Positions 13,101-24,500 of a stretch of DNA of 64,000 nt are shown here, in pieces. A program made the translations under genes and the position numbers. The DNA is taken from positions 20,190,548 to 20,254,547 of the forward strand of contig OX345636.1 of NCBI GenBank assembly GCA_947044365.1. The letters are read 5' to 3'. Position 1 is the stretch's first letter, and every line of letters begins with the position of its first letter. A model generated the notes under the pieces. It did no database searches. It was not told the DNA's origin and saw only the letters and a list, made by a program, of their open reading frames with translations. The stretch comes from Petrosia ficiformis (Eukaryota > Porifera > Demospongiae > Haplosclerida > Petrosiidae).

Positions 13101-16100
13101 TGAGTCTGTTACTTGTGATGAGTTTCTTGTCTCTATTTACAGGAATGGCATTTTCATTCCAGGTAACACACTAACAACTAGCCATGTCTTTATTTCAGCA
13201 GATAATGAATATTCTGTTATTAGTTGAAGCTATAATTTAATGGATGCTTTCTCTTTCATACAGTAACCATAGAGGCTTTGTGCTTGTAAATGATGTAACC
13301 ATAGCAACCTTTGTATGCATCTGTACTTGTACTCATGTACAATGTACCTTTACACAATAAAGTGTACATTTACATGTACTTGCATTTGTATACACGATAA
13401 AGATTACATGTACTCATACAGTGTACATGTACTCATATATAGTATACATGTACTCATATATAGTGTACATGTACTCATATATAGTGTACATGTACTCATA
13501 TACAGTGTACATGTACTCATATATAGTGTACATGTTCTCATATACAGTGTACATGTTCTCTTATAGTGTACATGTACTCATATATAGTGTACATGTTCTC
13601 ATATAGTGTACATGTTCTCATATACAGTGTACATGTTCTCATATAGTATACATGTACTCATATATAGTGTACATGTTCTCATATAGTGTACATGTTCTCA
13701 TATAGTGTACATCTACTCATATATAGTGTACATGTACTCATATATAGTGTACATGTACTCATATAGTGTACATGTACTCATATAGTGTACATGTACTCAT
13801 ATACATTAAGGCTGGGATAAATAGTCAATACGAAATTCAAAGCTTCAGCTGCGAAGGCTACGAAGTGTTTTAATAAATTTTTTGTCAATGCTATTCTCAC
13901 CTTGATTGGCTATAGAAAACTGGATCATTTCTTCATAACGAGTACTAGTCTCGTTTCTGTCGCTGTTTCTACTTGGATTTAGACTGAGAAATGAGACAGA
14001 AGCAGCCAACAACACAGCCTCAACTTTACTGGAACATGCCCACATTATTAACCACATGTTTATAGTGTACATGTGTGCATGTGCAAACATTAAAGTGGAC
14101 ATGGCAATGAACCTTCAAAGGAAGAATTTAGATTTGATTGTGCAGCAAATGAACGATGGTTTAAGCATTCGAAGCTTTTTCCCAGCTCTAATATACATGT
14201 ATATTGTACCTGTACGATGTTAATATACATGTATATTGTACCTGTACGATGTTAATACACATGTATAACATGTATATTGTACCTGTACGATGTTAATATA
14301 CATGTATATTGTACCTGTATGGTGTTAATATACATGTATATTGTACCTGTACGGTGTTAATATACATGTATATTGTACCTGTACGATGTTAATATACATG
14401 TATATTGTACCTGTATGATGTTAATATACATGTATATTGTACCTGTATGATGTTAATATACATGTATATTGTACCTGTACGGTGTTAATATACATGTATA
14501 TTGTACCTGTACGATGTTAATATACATGTATATTGTACCTGTACGGTGTTAATATACATGTATATTGTACCTGTACGATGTTAATATACATGTATATTGT
14601 ACCTGTATGGTGTTAATATACATGTATATTGTACCTGTACGGTGTTAATATACATGTATATTGTACCTGTACGATGTTAATATACATGTATATTGTACCT
14701 GTATGATGTTAATATACATGTATATTGTACCTGTACGATGTTAATATACATGTATATTGTACCTGTACGGTGTTAATATATTGTACCTGTATGGTGTCTT
14801 ACCGACTGATCATAACAATATGTTCATTAGTTTCAGGTGTATTTTGGTCTTCTTTTGTTCTGTGGGTTTGTGTTGTTTGATACACAGCTCATTATTGAGC
14901 GTAAAGAGAATGGAGATGATGACTACATACGTCACTCCATTGATCTCTTCCTTGATTTTGTGGCTATATTCAGGAGACTGCTGATCATACTAGCATCAAA
15001 GGTAACACCTAACACATTACATTCAGACTATATTTATTTGTATGTACATGTATCTGTTACTATCAAAACAACTCTTAGCTTGGAGTTTATGATAAAAGGG
15101 TTTCACCTACATGTATACTAATATAGGGATCTGAATAGGTGCCTATATTGAAGATATAGGCAGAGTATCGGTATAGGCAACTGCATTGCCTATACATTGC
15201 CTATACAGCTTACACAAGATTACATTATTGTCAAACTGCACAAGTACAATCTGAGGATGTGTGCAAACCAAGGCTTAATGTGCCTGTAACTACATGTACA
15301 ACACGATTGGCCAGTTGTGTTGATATTTGTGATTCTCCAGTGACTATTACTAGGGCAGCTTGAAGAGATTTTGGTTATAAAGAGCTGTTGTGATAGTCCA
15401 ATATATTGATTAAAATCGATGTGATAAGATATAATACGAGAATCGAGTCACTTACATGTATCCCGAAGATTAATTATCATGCAATTGCCATGACGTGTCC
15501 TGATGCTATTGTACATGGTCAGTTTAAAAAGTAAAATAGTGACTGTTTGAGCAAGCGCAAGGTCATGGCAATCTTATAGAGCTATACAATACTTCAGAAA
15601 CCAAGATTTAGGTATATTTTTATTTTAAAAGACAAGAAACTGGTGAGGTAGTTGATGAACAAACTTTAATCTATCATGTAGGTGTTAATTGTTGTGTTGT
15701 AAAGTTGTAAACACCACCATAATTGCATTCATTGTGATTATTGAAAAATCGTGGAAGTTCCAGTCGCAATATTTGATCTGAAAAAGCTTATATCACAACA
15801 GCTCTAGTCTACTCACAAAGAGTACATTGGGTATTTTTTGAAACTCAACTTTCAACTTCAGTTTAATTCTGTTATTAATAAACTAACCCAATAATTATTC
15901 ATTACATGATAGTGCTTAGTAACCTACTTTCAATTAATAAACTATCCCAATAATTATTCATTACATGATAGTGCTTAGTAACCTACTTTCAATTAATAAA
16001 CTATCCCAATAATTATTCATTACATGTAGTGCTTAGTAACCTACTTTCAATTAATAAACTATCCCAATAATTATTCATTACATGATAGTGCTTAGTAACC

Positions 16101-17870
16101 TACTTTCAATTAATAAACTATCCCAATAATTATTCATTACATGTAGTGCTTAGTAACCTACTTTCAATTAATAAACTATCCCAATAATTATTCATTACAT
16201 GTAGTGCTTAGTAACCTACTTTCAATTAATAAACTATCCCAATAATTATTCATTACATGATAGTGCTTAGTAACCTACTTTCAATTAATAAACTATCCCA
16301 ATAATTATTCATTACATGATAGTGCTTAGTAACCTACTTTCAATTAATAAACTATCCCAATAATTATTCATTACATGATAGTGCTTAGTAACCTACTTTC
16401 AATTAATAAACTATCCCAATAATTATTCATTACATGTAGTGCTTAGTAACCTACTTTCAATTAATAAACTATCCCAATAATTATTCATTACATGATAGTG
16501 CTTAGTAACCTACTTTCAATTAATAAACTATCCCAATAATTATTCATTACATGATAGTGCTTAGTAACCTACTTTCAATTAATAAACTATCCCAATAATT
16601 ATTCATTACATGTAGTGCTTAGTAACCTACTTTCAATTAATAAACTATCCCAATAATTATTCATTACATGATAGTGCTTAGTAACCTACTTTCAATTAAT
16701 AAACTATCCCAATAATTATTCATTACATGATAGTGCTTAGTAACCTACTTTCAATTAATAAACTATCCCAATAATTATTCATTACATGATAGTGCTTAGT
16801 AACCTACTTTCAATTAATAAACTATCCCAATAATTATTCATTACATGTAGTGCTTAGTAACCTACTTTCAATTAATAAACTATCCCAATAATTATTCATT
16901 ACATGTAGTGCTTAGTAACCTACTTTCAATTAATAAACTATCCCAATAATTATTCATTACATGATAGTGCTTAGTAACCTACTTTCAATTAATAAACTAT
17001 CCCAATAATTATTCATTACATGATAGTGCTTAGTAACCTACATGTACTTTCAATTAATAAACTATCCCAATAATTATTCATTACATGATAGTGCTTAGTA
17101 ACCTACATGTACTTTCAATTAATAAACTATCCCAATAATTATTCATTACATGATAGTGCTTAGTAACCTACTTTCAATCAATAAACTATCCCAATAATTA
17201 TTCATTACATGATAGTGCTTAGTAACCTACTTTCAATTAATAAACTATCCCAATAATTATTCATTACATGATAGTGCTTAGTAACCTACTTTCAATTAAT
17301 AAACTATCCCAATAATTATTCATTACATGATAGTGCTTAGTAACCTACTTTCAATTAATAAACTATCCCAATAATTATTCATTACATGTAGTGCTTAGTA
17401 ACCTACTTTCAATTAATAAACTATCCCAATAATTATTCATTACATGTAGTGCTTAGTAACCTACTTTCAATTAATAAACTATCCCAATAATTATTCATTA
17501 CATGTAGTGCTTAGTAACCTACTTTCAATTTGTATGTAATTATAATTGTTGTTTTACTATGACAATAATAACCATGTTTAGTTATAGTTATAGTATGTCT
17601 ACTTTCTCGCAATTTATTTATAGTTAATATTATATTAAATTAGTAAAAGTGTCATTATTGGCCATTTTTCATTTTAGTTGGTTATAGTTATTGCGAAGGA
17701 CTTGTAATTAAATTTAAGTATAGTTTAGTTGACTAAAATTAACAATGCCTTATTAAAAGGAGTTTCAACTGAAACAACACTAATGTATTATACATGTGAA
17801 ATTCAATCTAAGGAATGTATGGTTAGTTATAAATTATTACTAATCACAGGAGAAGAAGAGGAAGAACTGA
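4104..17870 (+). CDS. TMBIM6: Bax inhibitor-1 (TMBIM6), 8 exons, 233 aa
   Basis: Coding exons: 4104-4165, 6167-6272, 7184-7274, 8977-9055, 10208-10305, 13083-13162, 14837-15001, 17850-17870. All introns are GT-AG and the phases join cleanly. The protein starts [19 protein letters not shown], close to the animal TMBIM6 N-terminus. It then shows the multi-pass hydrophobic core, with GMSLGPLLD and [13 protein letters not shown] (human counterpart ALYARRRSYLFLGG), and near the C-terminus [12 protein letters not shown] and [13 protein letters not shown], which carry the aspartates proposed as the pH/calcium sensor. The tail EKKRKN is a short version of the basic human tail. Length is close to the usual 237 aa. 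Family role: ER membrane calcium-leak and anti-apoptotic protein that damps ER stress signalling. Introns are swollen by MITEs and minisatellites; intron 7 alone holds about 28 copies of a 58/59-bp unit. It converges with RNF32. Confidence 0.95.
4215..4290. repeat. (AT)n microsatellite
   Basis: Alternating AT with small interruptions in TMBIM6 intron 1. Confidence 0.9.
4394..4850. mobile_element. hAT-type MITE with exact 8-bp target duplication
   Basis: Ends are TAGTGATGGGCGATA and its inverse TATCGCCCATCACTA. The target duplication is ATACCCTC at 4386-4393 and 4851-4858. The element is 457 bp, with an interior rich in degenerate CGATAT/ATATCG steps and no coding capacity. It lies in TMBIM6 intron 1. 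Confidence 0.88.
4945..5320. repeat. Interspersed repeat family C, copy 2
   Basis: Same family as 1908-2310, in the same orientation. It is recognised by GCCTGTGTAGGCAGAG near the start and TAGCTCCACCCATTTCATTT near the end. Confidence 0.7.
5723..6109. mobile_element. hAT-type MITE with exact 8-bp target duplication
   Basis: Left end TAGGCCTGCGCCTATTATTC; the right end, read inward, is TAGGCCTAGGCCTATTATTC. Target duplication ACATGTAG is at 5715-5722 and 6110-6117. The element is 387 bp, with a non-coding interior of repeated GAATAAT motifs. It ends only 57 bp before TMBIM6 exon 2. Confidence 0.88.
7375..7700. repeat. Minisatellite, about 51-bp unit
   Basis: About six units containing AGAGTACTTGTACATTTCTG and CTTGTACATGCTGATTATCA, in TMBIM6 intron 3. 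The unit length is a multiple of three, which creates repetitive open frames on both strands that are not genes. Confidence 0.9.
7934..8194. mobile_element. Inverted-repeat element family B, copy 1
   Basis: Left end near TAAAGGTCATTCACATTCAC; right end ATGTGAACAGACTT, whose inverse is similar. Other copies: 19766-20026, 25131-25338, 21836-22012 (inverted, partial), 3705-3856 (inverted, partial) and 55540-55660 (partial). About 260 bp, non-coding, MITE-like. I could not fix a target duplication. Confidence 0.65.
8732..8929. mobile_element. hAT-type MITE family A, copy 1
   Basis: Starts CAGTGTTTTTGATA and ends in CACTG after an apparent small internal loss near the right end. Flanks are CAACACTG (left) and CAATACTG (right), 7 of 8 matching. 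Interior marker: CTTTGGGCCAGATGGTGCAG. Confidence 0.75.
9110..9333. mobile_element. hAT-type MITE family A, copy 2
   Basis: Starts CAGTGTTTTGATAAGC and ends with the inverse of CAGAGTTTTTGATAGG. It lies 54 bp downstream of TMBIM6 exon 4, about 180 bp from copy 1, in the same orientation. Flanks GTAATTAT/GTAGTTAG match 6 of 8. Confidence 0.75.
9465..9745. repeat. Copy of repeat family H (relative of the MITE at 13807-14190)
   Basis: Shares GACTGAGAAATG.GACAGA and AACACAGCCTCA segments with 13965-14100. Its ends are degenerate. Open frames on both strands here are shadows of the repeat. Confidence 0.55.
9846..10000 (-). mobile_element. tRNA-headed SINE, copy 1 (tRNA-like part 9889-9961)
   Basis: On the minus strand a 73-nt tRNA-like cloverleaf reads from GCCTTGGTAGCTCAGTTGG through TGGGTTCAAATCCCA to CTGAGGCA. 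Both internal pol III boxes are present (A box TAGCTCAGTTGG, B box GGTTCAAATCC). The anticodon loop carries GGA. The same extended unit, including flanking TGAGAGTTGCCTCAGG and CAGCTGGCAGGGTCCGAATC, recurs at 51520-51660, so this is a dispersed repeat rather than a lone tRNA gene. Confidence 0.75.
10697..10868. mobile_element. Fold-back element, copy 1
   Basis: An imperfect hairpin. The left arm includes ATTCCACCATTTTGTACAGG, the right arm has related sequence in inverse plus AAATTATTTTGTGGTAAAGT. It belongs to the same family as the better preserved copy at 22115-22323. TMBIM6 intron 5. Confidence 0.65.
11728..12080. repeat. Interspersed repeat family C, partial copy 3
   Basis: Recognised by CCTCGCCTGCATAAGCAGAG and the following family C phrases, then breaking into a palindromic ACATGTACATATGTAC-rich run near 11970-12050. 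A further family C-like tail is at about 12835-12915. Confidence 0.6.
13400..13806. repeat. Minisatellite, about 21-bp unit
   Basis: About 19 units of ATAGTGTACATGTACTCATA with length variants, in TMBIM6 intron 6, ending where the family H MITE begins. Confidence 0.92.
13807..14190. mobile_element. hAT-type MITE family H with exact 8-bp flanks
   Basis: Left end TAAGGCTGGGATAA; right end TTTTTCCCAGCTCTA. ATATACAT flanks both sides (13799-13806 and 14191-14198), though this word is also common in the satellite on either side. The element separates two different minisatellites in TMBIM6 intron 6. Confidence 0.7.
14191..14790. repeat. Minisatellite, about 32-bp unit
   Basis: About 18 units of ATATACATGTATATTGTACC followed by TGTACGATGTTA (variants ACGGTG, ATGATG, ATGGTG). 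It ends 46 bp before TMBIM6 exon 7. Confidence 0.95.
15123..15310. repeat. Repeat family D, truncated copy
   Basis: Contains GATATAGGCAGAGTATCGGT and GCATTGCCTATACATTGCCT. Fuller copies are at 47191-47545 and 53522-53898. Confidence 0.65.
15880..17530. repeat. Minisatellite, 58/59-bp unit, about 28 copies
   Basis: Highly homogeneous units containing AATAAACTATCCCAATAATT and TGCTTAGTAACCTACTTTCA. Units come in two forms, ACATGATAGTG and ACATGTAGTG, differing by one base, in an irregular order, plus two units with an extra ACATGT. It occupies more than half of TMBIM6 intron 7. Confidence 0.97.
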
Positions 17871-18548
17871 AAGGGATCAGCTTAAAGAGTGATTGACTAT
17901 TATAAACTTATAAAGTTCAACTATAATTAAATAGCAGTAATTATTGTACCTGTAAACTTACAACAGTGTTAAGTTGATTACATGTAATTATTATCTTTTG
18001 TTTTGAGTTAAAATTGAATTGAATAATGAATATGTGTGTATACACACACTGGACACAGATAAAGTATGTAATTGAACAACAGTGATTATTCTACCTATAG
18101 CAGGGATGTGAAATTAGTGAGCCAACTGCTGGATTTTGGCTTATTTTCACCACTCTTCTGCTCCCGTATACAGCTCGGTGTCAATTTACCAGACATTCAC
18201 TAGATTTATCGAACAATGTCTTACATGACTGACTGGTTGTTTCCACACCACTGACCTGTAGTCTTGTAGTAGTAGCGAGTTCATTATTATCTTTTATTAT
18301 GAGTTACAATTGAATTGAATATTGCATACGTGTGTAACTGGACATGGATAAGGTATGATTGTAATTATTCTACTGGTAGTGATGTAGTAGCATGGACGTT
18401 AATTAATTATTATCTTTTATTATGAGTTAAAATTGAATTGAATAATGTATATGTGTATAACTGAAAATGGATAAGGTATGATTGTAATTATTCTACCGGT
18501 AGTGATGTAGTAGCATGGAGTTAATTAATTATTATCTTCTATTTTGAG
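17871..18548. repeat. TMBIM6/RNF32 convergent spacer with degenerate copies of the RNF32 3' end
   Basis: Segments at about 18003-18075, 18298-18365 and 18419-18485 each contain GAGTTAAAATTGAATTGAAT (or one-base variants) followed by TATGTGT and GGATAAGGTATG. They match the end of the RNF32 last exon at 18541-18612. A family G MITE lies at 18101-18253 between the first two. Confidence 0.75.
18101..18253. mobile_element. hAT-type MITE family G, copy 1
   Basis: Starts CAGGGATGTGAAATTAGTG and ends with the inverse of CAGTGGTGTGGAAACA. Flanks ACCTATAG and ACCTGTAG match 7 of 8. Other copies: 23759-23921 and 52264-52427. Confidence 0.78.
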
Positions 18549-21500
18549 TTAAAATTGAATTGAATATTGCATACGTGTATAAACAGTTCGACATACTGGA
18601 CATAGATAAGGTGTATAGTGTAGTGTGAATGTCTCTAGTGATGTAATACAGGATGTATGAAAGAGATGAGAACAAGATAAGATAGTAAGAGAACGTGATA
18701 TCTCTAGGGTACTCAAACATACTGCACAATCAGTGTTCAGGAATGTCTGTGCCTGCAGAGAAAAATACATTCCCCCTTTATTATTATAATTATAATATCA
18801 CTTGTGTTTATGTCAATACCACCACTGGTCATAATGATACCTCAATGTGTTAGCTAGTAGTTAACACTAAAACACCATTTAGTAGTTATTCATATAACTA
18901 TTAATGAGCATCAGAGTTTTTGATACGTTTTGAAGCTAGGCTCAAAAATGGTTAGTGCGCGTGCCATTGGGAATACATCTTGAGCCAATTAACAAAGAGT
19001 TAATGCTGTTTATGACAATATAATCATAATTAACTGCGCCACTGGCCCAAAGAAAGAACTGTGCAGTGCCAAATAAGAAGCTCTTTGGGCCAATGGTGTG
19101 CCATATAAGCTTATCAAAAACACTGATGAGCACTTATAGTTAACTAAAACCTATTAGGAAGCCTAATATTACCGTATACGTGGAAATATTGACGGTGTTT
19201 CTTATTTGGCAGTTTTGGGTTGAAACCGTCAAATTAAAATTCTCCAATTAATTCATGAGTGCACATGCGCGATCTAAATGTTTCCGAAAATGGTAGTTTA
19301 GTAGTTCAAAGGGTAACGCCCACACTTTTACTCACCTTCATAATGTCTGCATTTTACACAACACAGACTTTTAACTTACTTAGTTAGACAGAGGACCATC
19401 TAAGAAAGTCATAGATACCAAAATCGTGCTTCATTAGTGGGAGGAAAAAACAAGGCGAGTGTTTGAAAGTGCAGTGGTCAGTGCCAACCCTCGCACTTAG
19501 TGTCTTTATGAATTCAATCGCCTATAACTTTGGATTCATTACTCATATAGCTTTGATTTTTGTACTAGTTTAAAGCAAATTTAGTAGACTGTCTTGTGTA
19601 GAAATGTTGTGAAAAAATATCAAAGGACTTCAAAAATGCATAATGTCTGTGGTTAATTGTTAAAATTTAATTCATCAACAACTCTGTGAACAACAAACCG
19701 TCAATATTTATTACCACTGTTAATATTTCCACGTATACAGTATTCTGAACAGTGTATTAATAGTTTAAAGGACATTCCTGCTCACTGTGACCTCAGAAAA
19801 ATGTTCCTGATTTTAGTTTGGAATTATCAACAACTTTTTATCTTCACCATATTCATATAATTATCCTTCGCATTCTTTTTTGTGTATGTTATATTTCAAT
19901 CCATTGCTTCATTATTGAGTTACAGTATAATCATGTATTAACCTTATGACATTAAACTATACACTATATTACATATAAAGTCATTACAAAGTAATTTTGA
20001 GGTCATTGTGAATGTGAACAGACTTTAGTGAAATGCTTGTTAGTTTTCTCAGCTCAATTGTTAATAATCACTTTTGAAAGTTATTGTGACATGTTCTTTA
20101 CCTAATTTGTGTTTGGAACACTCTATGTCAATGGAATGTTACATAAATAGTTTTATGATGCAATGTAATTGTATGATGTAATGTTGATCATCATACTATC
20201 ATGACTGAGGTCATATGATATTCAAAATTATGTACATGTTATGTGTAATTCCAGATGTAGTAATGCTTACTCATTTATCTAAACTGCATGTACATGCATA
20301 GGTCACATGATCAATATTGCCAGTATAGATCACATGACCATTGTCAGTATAGATCACATCAACATTATCAGTATAGGTCATATTGCCAGTATAGATCACA
20401 TGACCATTGTCAGTATAGATCACATCAACATTATCAGTATAGGTCATATTGCCAGTATAGATCACATGATCATTGTCAGTATAGATCACATTAACATTAT
20501 CAGTATAGGTCACATGATCAATACTGTATACATGTATCTGAGGCAAGAATGGTTAAAATAAGTACCAAATTACTACAAAGACTTGTAGCTAGCTTTCAAA
20601 TATATATATAATTATAATGTAGATTTATTGTTCAGTATGTTATGTATGTACAAAACTATGCATTAATTGTTGATAACTTTATTCATATTTGTTATTAAAA
20701 GAGCCGACAATGTCATTATATCATGTGACACTGAACACATTTGTTCAATGACATGTTGACATTAAGATAGTGGTCACATGTTTAAAATACTTGCCTATTC
20801 TATACAGCAAGACCATACATAATTATGTTCACATACAAAATACCAATTGCTAGAAAATTTGGTGGTGATTTAAATTTAGCAATTTCACAGAGCGGTTAAT
20901 TAAAGCCACCAATGTTAAATGTTTTAATTGTTGTGAGTGGAGTATGGACTATCTCGCTTGAAGAAATTGCAGTGAAAAGATTGACTAAGACAGAAGTTGG
21001 TTTTTATCTGGCACAACTTCAATTTCACCAATATTTCACATATAGTGCTTGTTATCCACACCCAAATATAATTTCATTAGTTATGTAGACTACAAGTAGA
21101 TTGGTAAAGCTGATCAAACACACAAAAAGTGGCACTGTGTCAGTGTTTTTGATAACCTCATATAGTGCACCATTGGCCCAAAGAGCTTCTTATTTGGCAC
21201 AGTACAGTTCTCTCTTCGGGCCAGATGGTGCAGTTAATTATTGTCACTAACAGTATTAACTCTTAGTTAATTGGCTCAAGATGTATTCCAAATGCACACA
21301 CACTAACCATTGTTGAGCAAATTTGGCCCATGCTTCAAAAACTCTGCACTGTACATTAATACTGAGTTTAAGAGACCATACATGTACATCACCTAAACAA
21401 ACTCAATGTTTGTGTGATTGGATATTGCACAGATGGCACTAATAATGCTAAAAGACTTCAGGACCTTTGAAGTTCAGGCTTGTAATCACAGTGCTATATG

Positions 21501-24500
21501 GTACTCTTTAGTACATGTAGATGTATAATCATATACTATGTAGCATTATATACTATCTAACTATAAAAGCATTATCTACAACACATCACTCTATGGGTAC
21601 ACATTTCAACACATGTGTGTCTTTAATCATTATTGATAAAGATAACAGTGCTAATAATATTTAATTAATTACACATAAGTAACTATAGTGTTAATTAGTA
21701 TGTAAGTACTTGTAACATTCAAACACATCAAGAATTAATATTTTGTGTGCTATAGGATTCCAATTAAAGTCTGTCCACATTCAAAATTAGGATATGATGA
21801 CTATATATATATAATATAGTATATAGTTTCATGTCATAATGTTAATACATGATTAATAATGAAGAAATGGATCGAAATTTGACATATGCAAAAAATAACG
21901 GGAAGGATAGTTATATGAAAATGGTGCAGGTAAAAAGATTGTTGGTCATTCCAAACTAAAGTTATGAACATTTTTCTGAGGTCATCATGAACGTCAATGA
22001 CCTTTAGTGTGTTATTCTGTTCTTTAAACTGATGGCATGACAAAACTTCCTTTATTACATGTACATGTATATAATTATACATGTATATATATATAATTAT
22101 GACCTACTTTTCGTAAAGAGACACTTTCCCACAAAATAATTTTGATGAAATGCTTATCTTTAATTGCTTGTCATTCCACCATTTTGTACAGGAAGTCAAT
22201 GAAATTCAGTGTCTGCTCTTCCTGGATACTAAACCTCATTGACTCCCTGTACCAAATGGTGGAATGACAAGCAATTCAAGGTAAGCATTTGATCAAAATT
22301 ATTTTGTTGGAAGTGTCCCTTTCAAAATTAGGTCACAAATATAGGTTATATACAGTGTTCGTGGTTCATACGTGTGTTTATAATCCCGAGGAAGCCATAT
22401 AGCAACCGAGCGTGTAACGCAAGGTTGCTATGGGCTTTCGAGGGATGCTATATTCTTTTATTATTCATGGGTTAATAAGTGAACCAGGGGAGTTAATAAG
22501 TAAGCCCGGGGAGTTAATAAGTAAATATTTAGCAACCTGTAATCGTGCAATCTGATTAAATAGTGTATATAATAATTATGAAGATAAATTACCTTTTTTG
22601 ATATTTCCTTCCAATCAACTGAAATATTGGACGAGTCGTCAACAACACTAAAATTATGGTAAAGAAAACAATTAAGATACACATGTACACATGTACACAT
22701 ACATGTACATGTAATCAACATGTATGTGGTATGAAATGCTACTTTTACCTTAAATAGTTGATATTTAGTCTAAACTTAGTATTTGAAGGTAAATACATTC
22801 ATCCTGTTGGCATCCTGTTGGCTTCCTGTACTTAATTGTGAATAGCAATGATAAAAGTACATGTACTATATATAGTACATGTACTTTTATCATTGCTATT
22901 CACAGTGCAATAATATATATATTATAGCACTGTACATTTTCACCCACACATACTCTATATGGAAATGAGTTCATGTCAATAAATTATAATATATTAACAA
23001 TCCCAAACGAGGTAATAATGAATTAGCCAAGAGTTGTATGTACAATTGACTTTATCAGCTAATATGGTCAGAAAATAAACAATCCATTTGAGGCAACAAT
23101 TTTTGAGCACGTTCAACTGACTGGGCACTGAGCTATACAGATGTTAATCTGAAATATTGCTAGCATATGTAATATAGGCCTTTAGATGTACATGTACATG
23201 TAAAGGCCTATGAATTTGGAGGAGTAAGGATTTCTTTTTTTTCCCCTGTATCCCAAACTTTCATTTGATATGGTGGATTCATGACTACATGAGTACATAG
23301 CAAGGTGCTGTAAGAATCTTGTGTACAACAGAACTTAATTAAGTAGTTAAGAATGACACTTTCTTAACATCTACAACACGTAAGTGCCAAAAACATAATT
23401 ACAAATATTCTCCCGTGGAAAGCAATCATAGATGGAGATGGCCCAAAAAATAAAAATACAACAGATTTAATTAAATTCAAATGGGTGGAGTCACACATGC
23501 AATCTCTTATATAGCTTCAGAAAGATCAGTGAAGTTGTGAACATAATTAAACATACATGTATATGTATGTACATTTAAGGAACATGCATGTATTAGAATG
23601 TACAGCTTAACACTATAATATTATTCATATTAACTAATGCACTGTCATGATTAATGTATAGAAGGGGAAAGCCCTGGTGTTTTCCCTCCCCCAAAACAAT
23701 GCTTACCCCTATCATTTCACAATAATATAAATAACATAACATTAATACATATTATACACAGGGGTATGGAAATAGTGAACCAACTGCTGCACATTTTGAC
23801 CTATTTTCATCACTCCTGTCCTGCTCCCTATATACTTTAATACAACTCAGTTTCAATTTACCGGACATTCACTGGATTTATCGGACAATGTCCTGCATGA
23901 CTGGCTGTTTCCACACCACTGGTTATTGTACATACAAAATTACTGCACAGTTGCACATGTCTGTGCCCATATAGTACATAGTCACATACCTCATGATGTG
24001 TCGAGATTCTGTTAAACTATTATCAATTGTCGAAAGAAAGTTATCCAACGATTCAGAAGTTTCTGTGCAACTCTTTACTAATTTGTCAGTTATAGAAGAA
24101 AGCTTCTTGTGATAATACTTGTCTCTTAGTAGAGGATTAATAGGAGGATGACTCTCACAATATACAGTGTACCACTTTCTAACTTTGTATCCTCGCCAAA
24201 CAGCCTGGATTCTTTATGTGATAAAGTACATGTAATAATAATAATAATAGGTTATACTCTGAAGTGACTAGAAGATGTAATTATGGAAGAAGTTATCCTC
24301 ATGATTGCTTTGTACCATGCTTTTCAGGTTACTTGATATTAATCTCGTCCCAATCCCCAGACTAGAATGACCGATCAAATCTACTAATTCATGTCATACT
24401 CAAATTCATTGTTTAATTTCTTTGGACAGGTGGTAATTGCATAGGTTTCAAGCAACCTGAAAAGTTCGGTATTGACTATTAATCATTGCTGAATAGTGAT

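Noticed and set aside
15880..17530. CRISPR-like regular array
   Set aside because: Units are contiguous with no unique spacers, and the context is a eukaryotic intron. It is a minisatellite.
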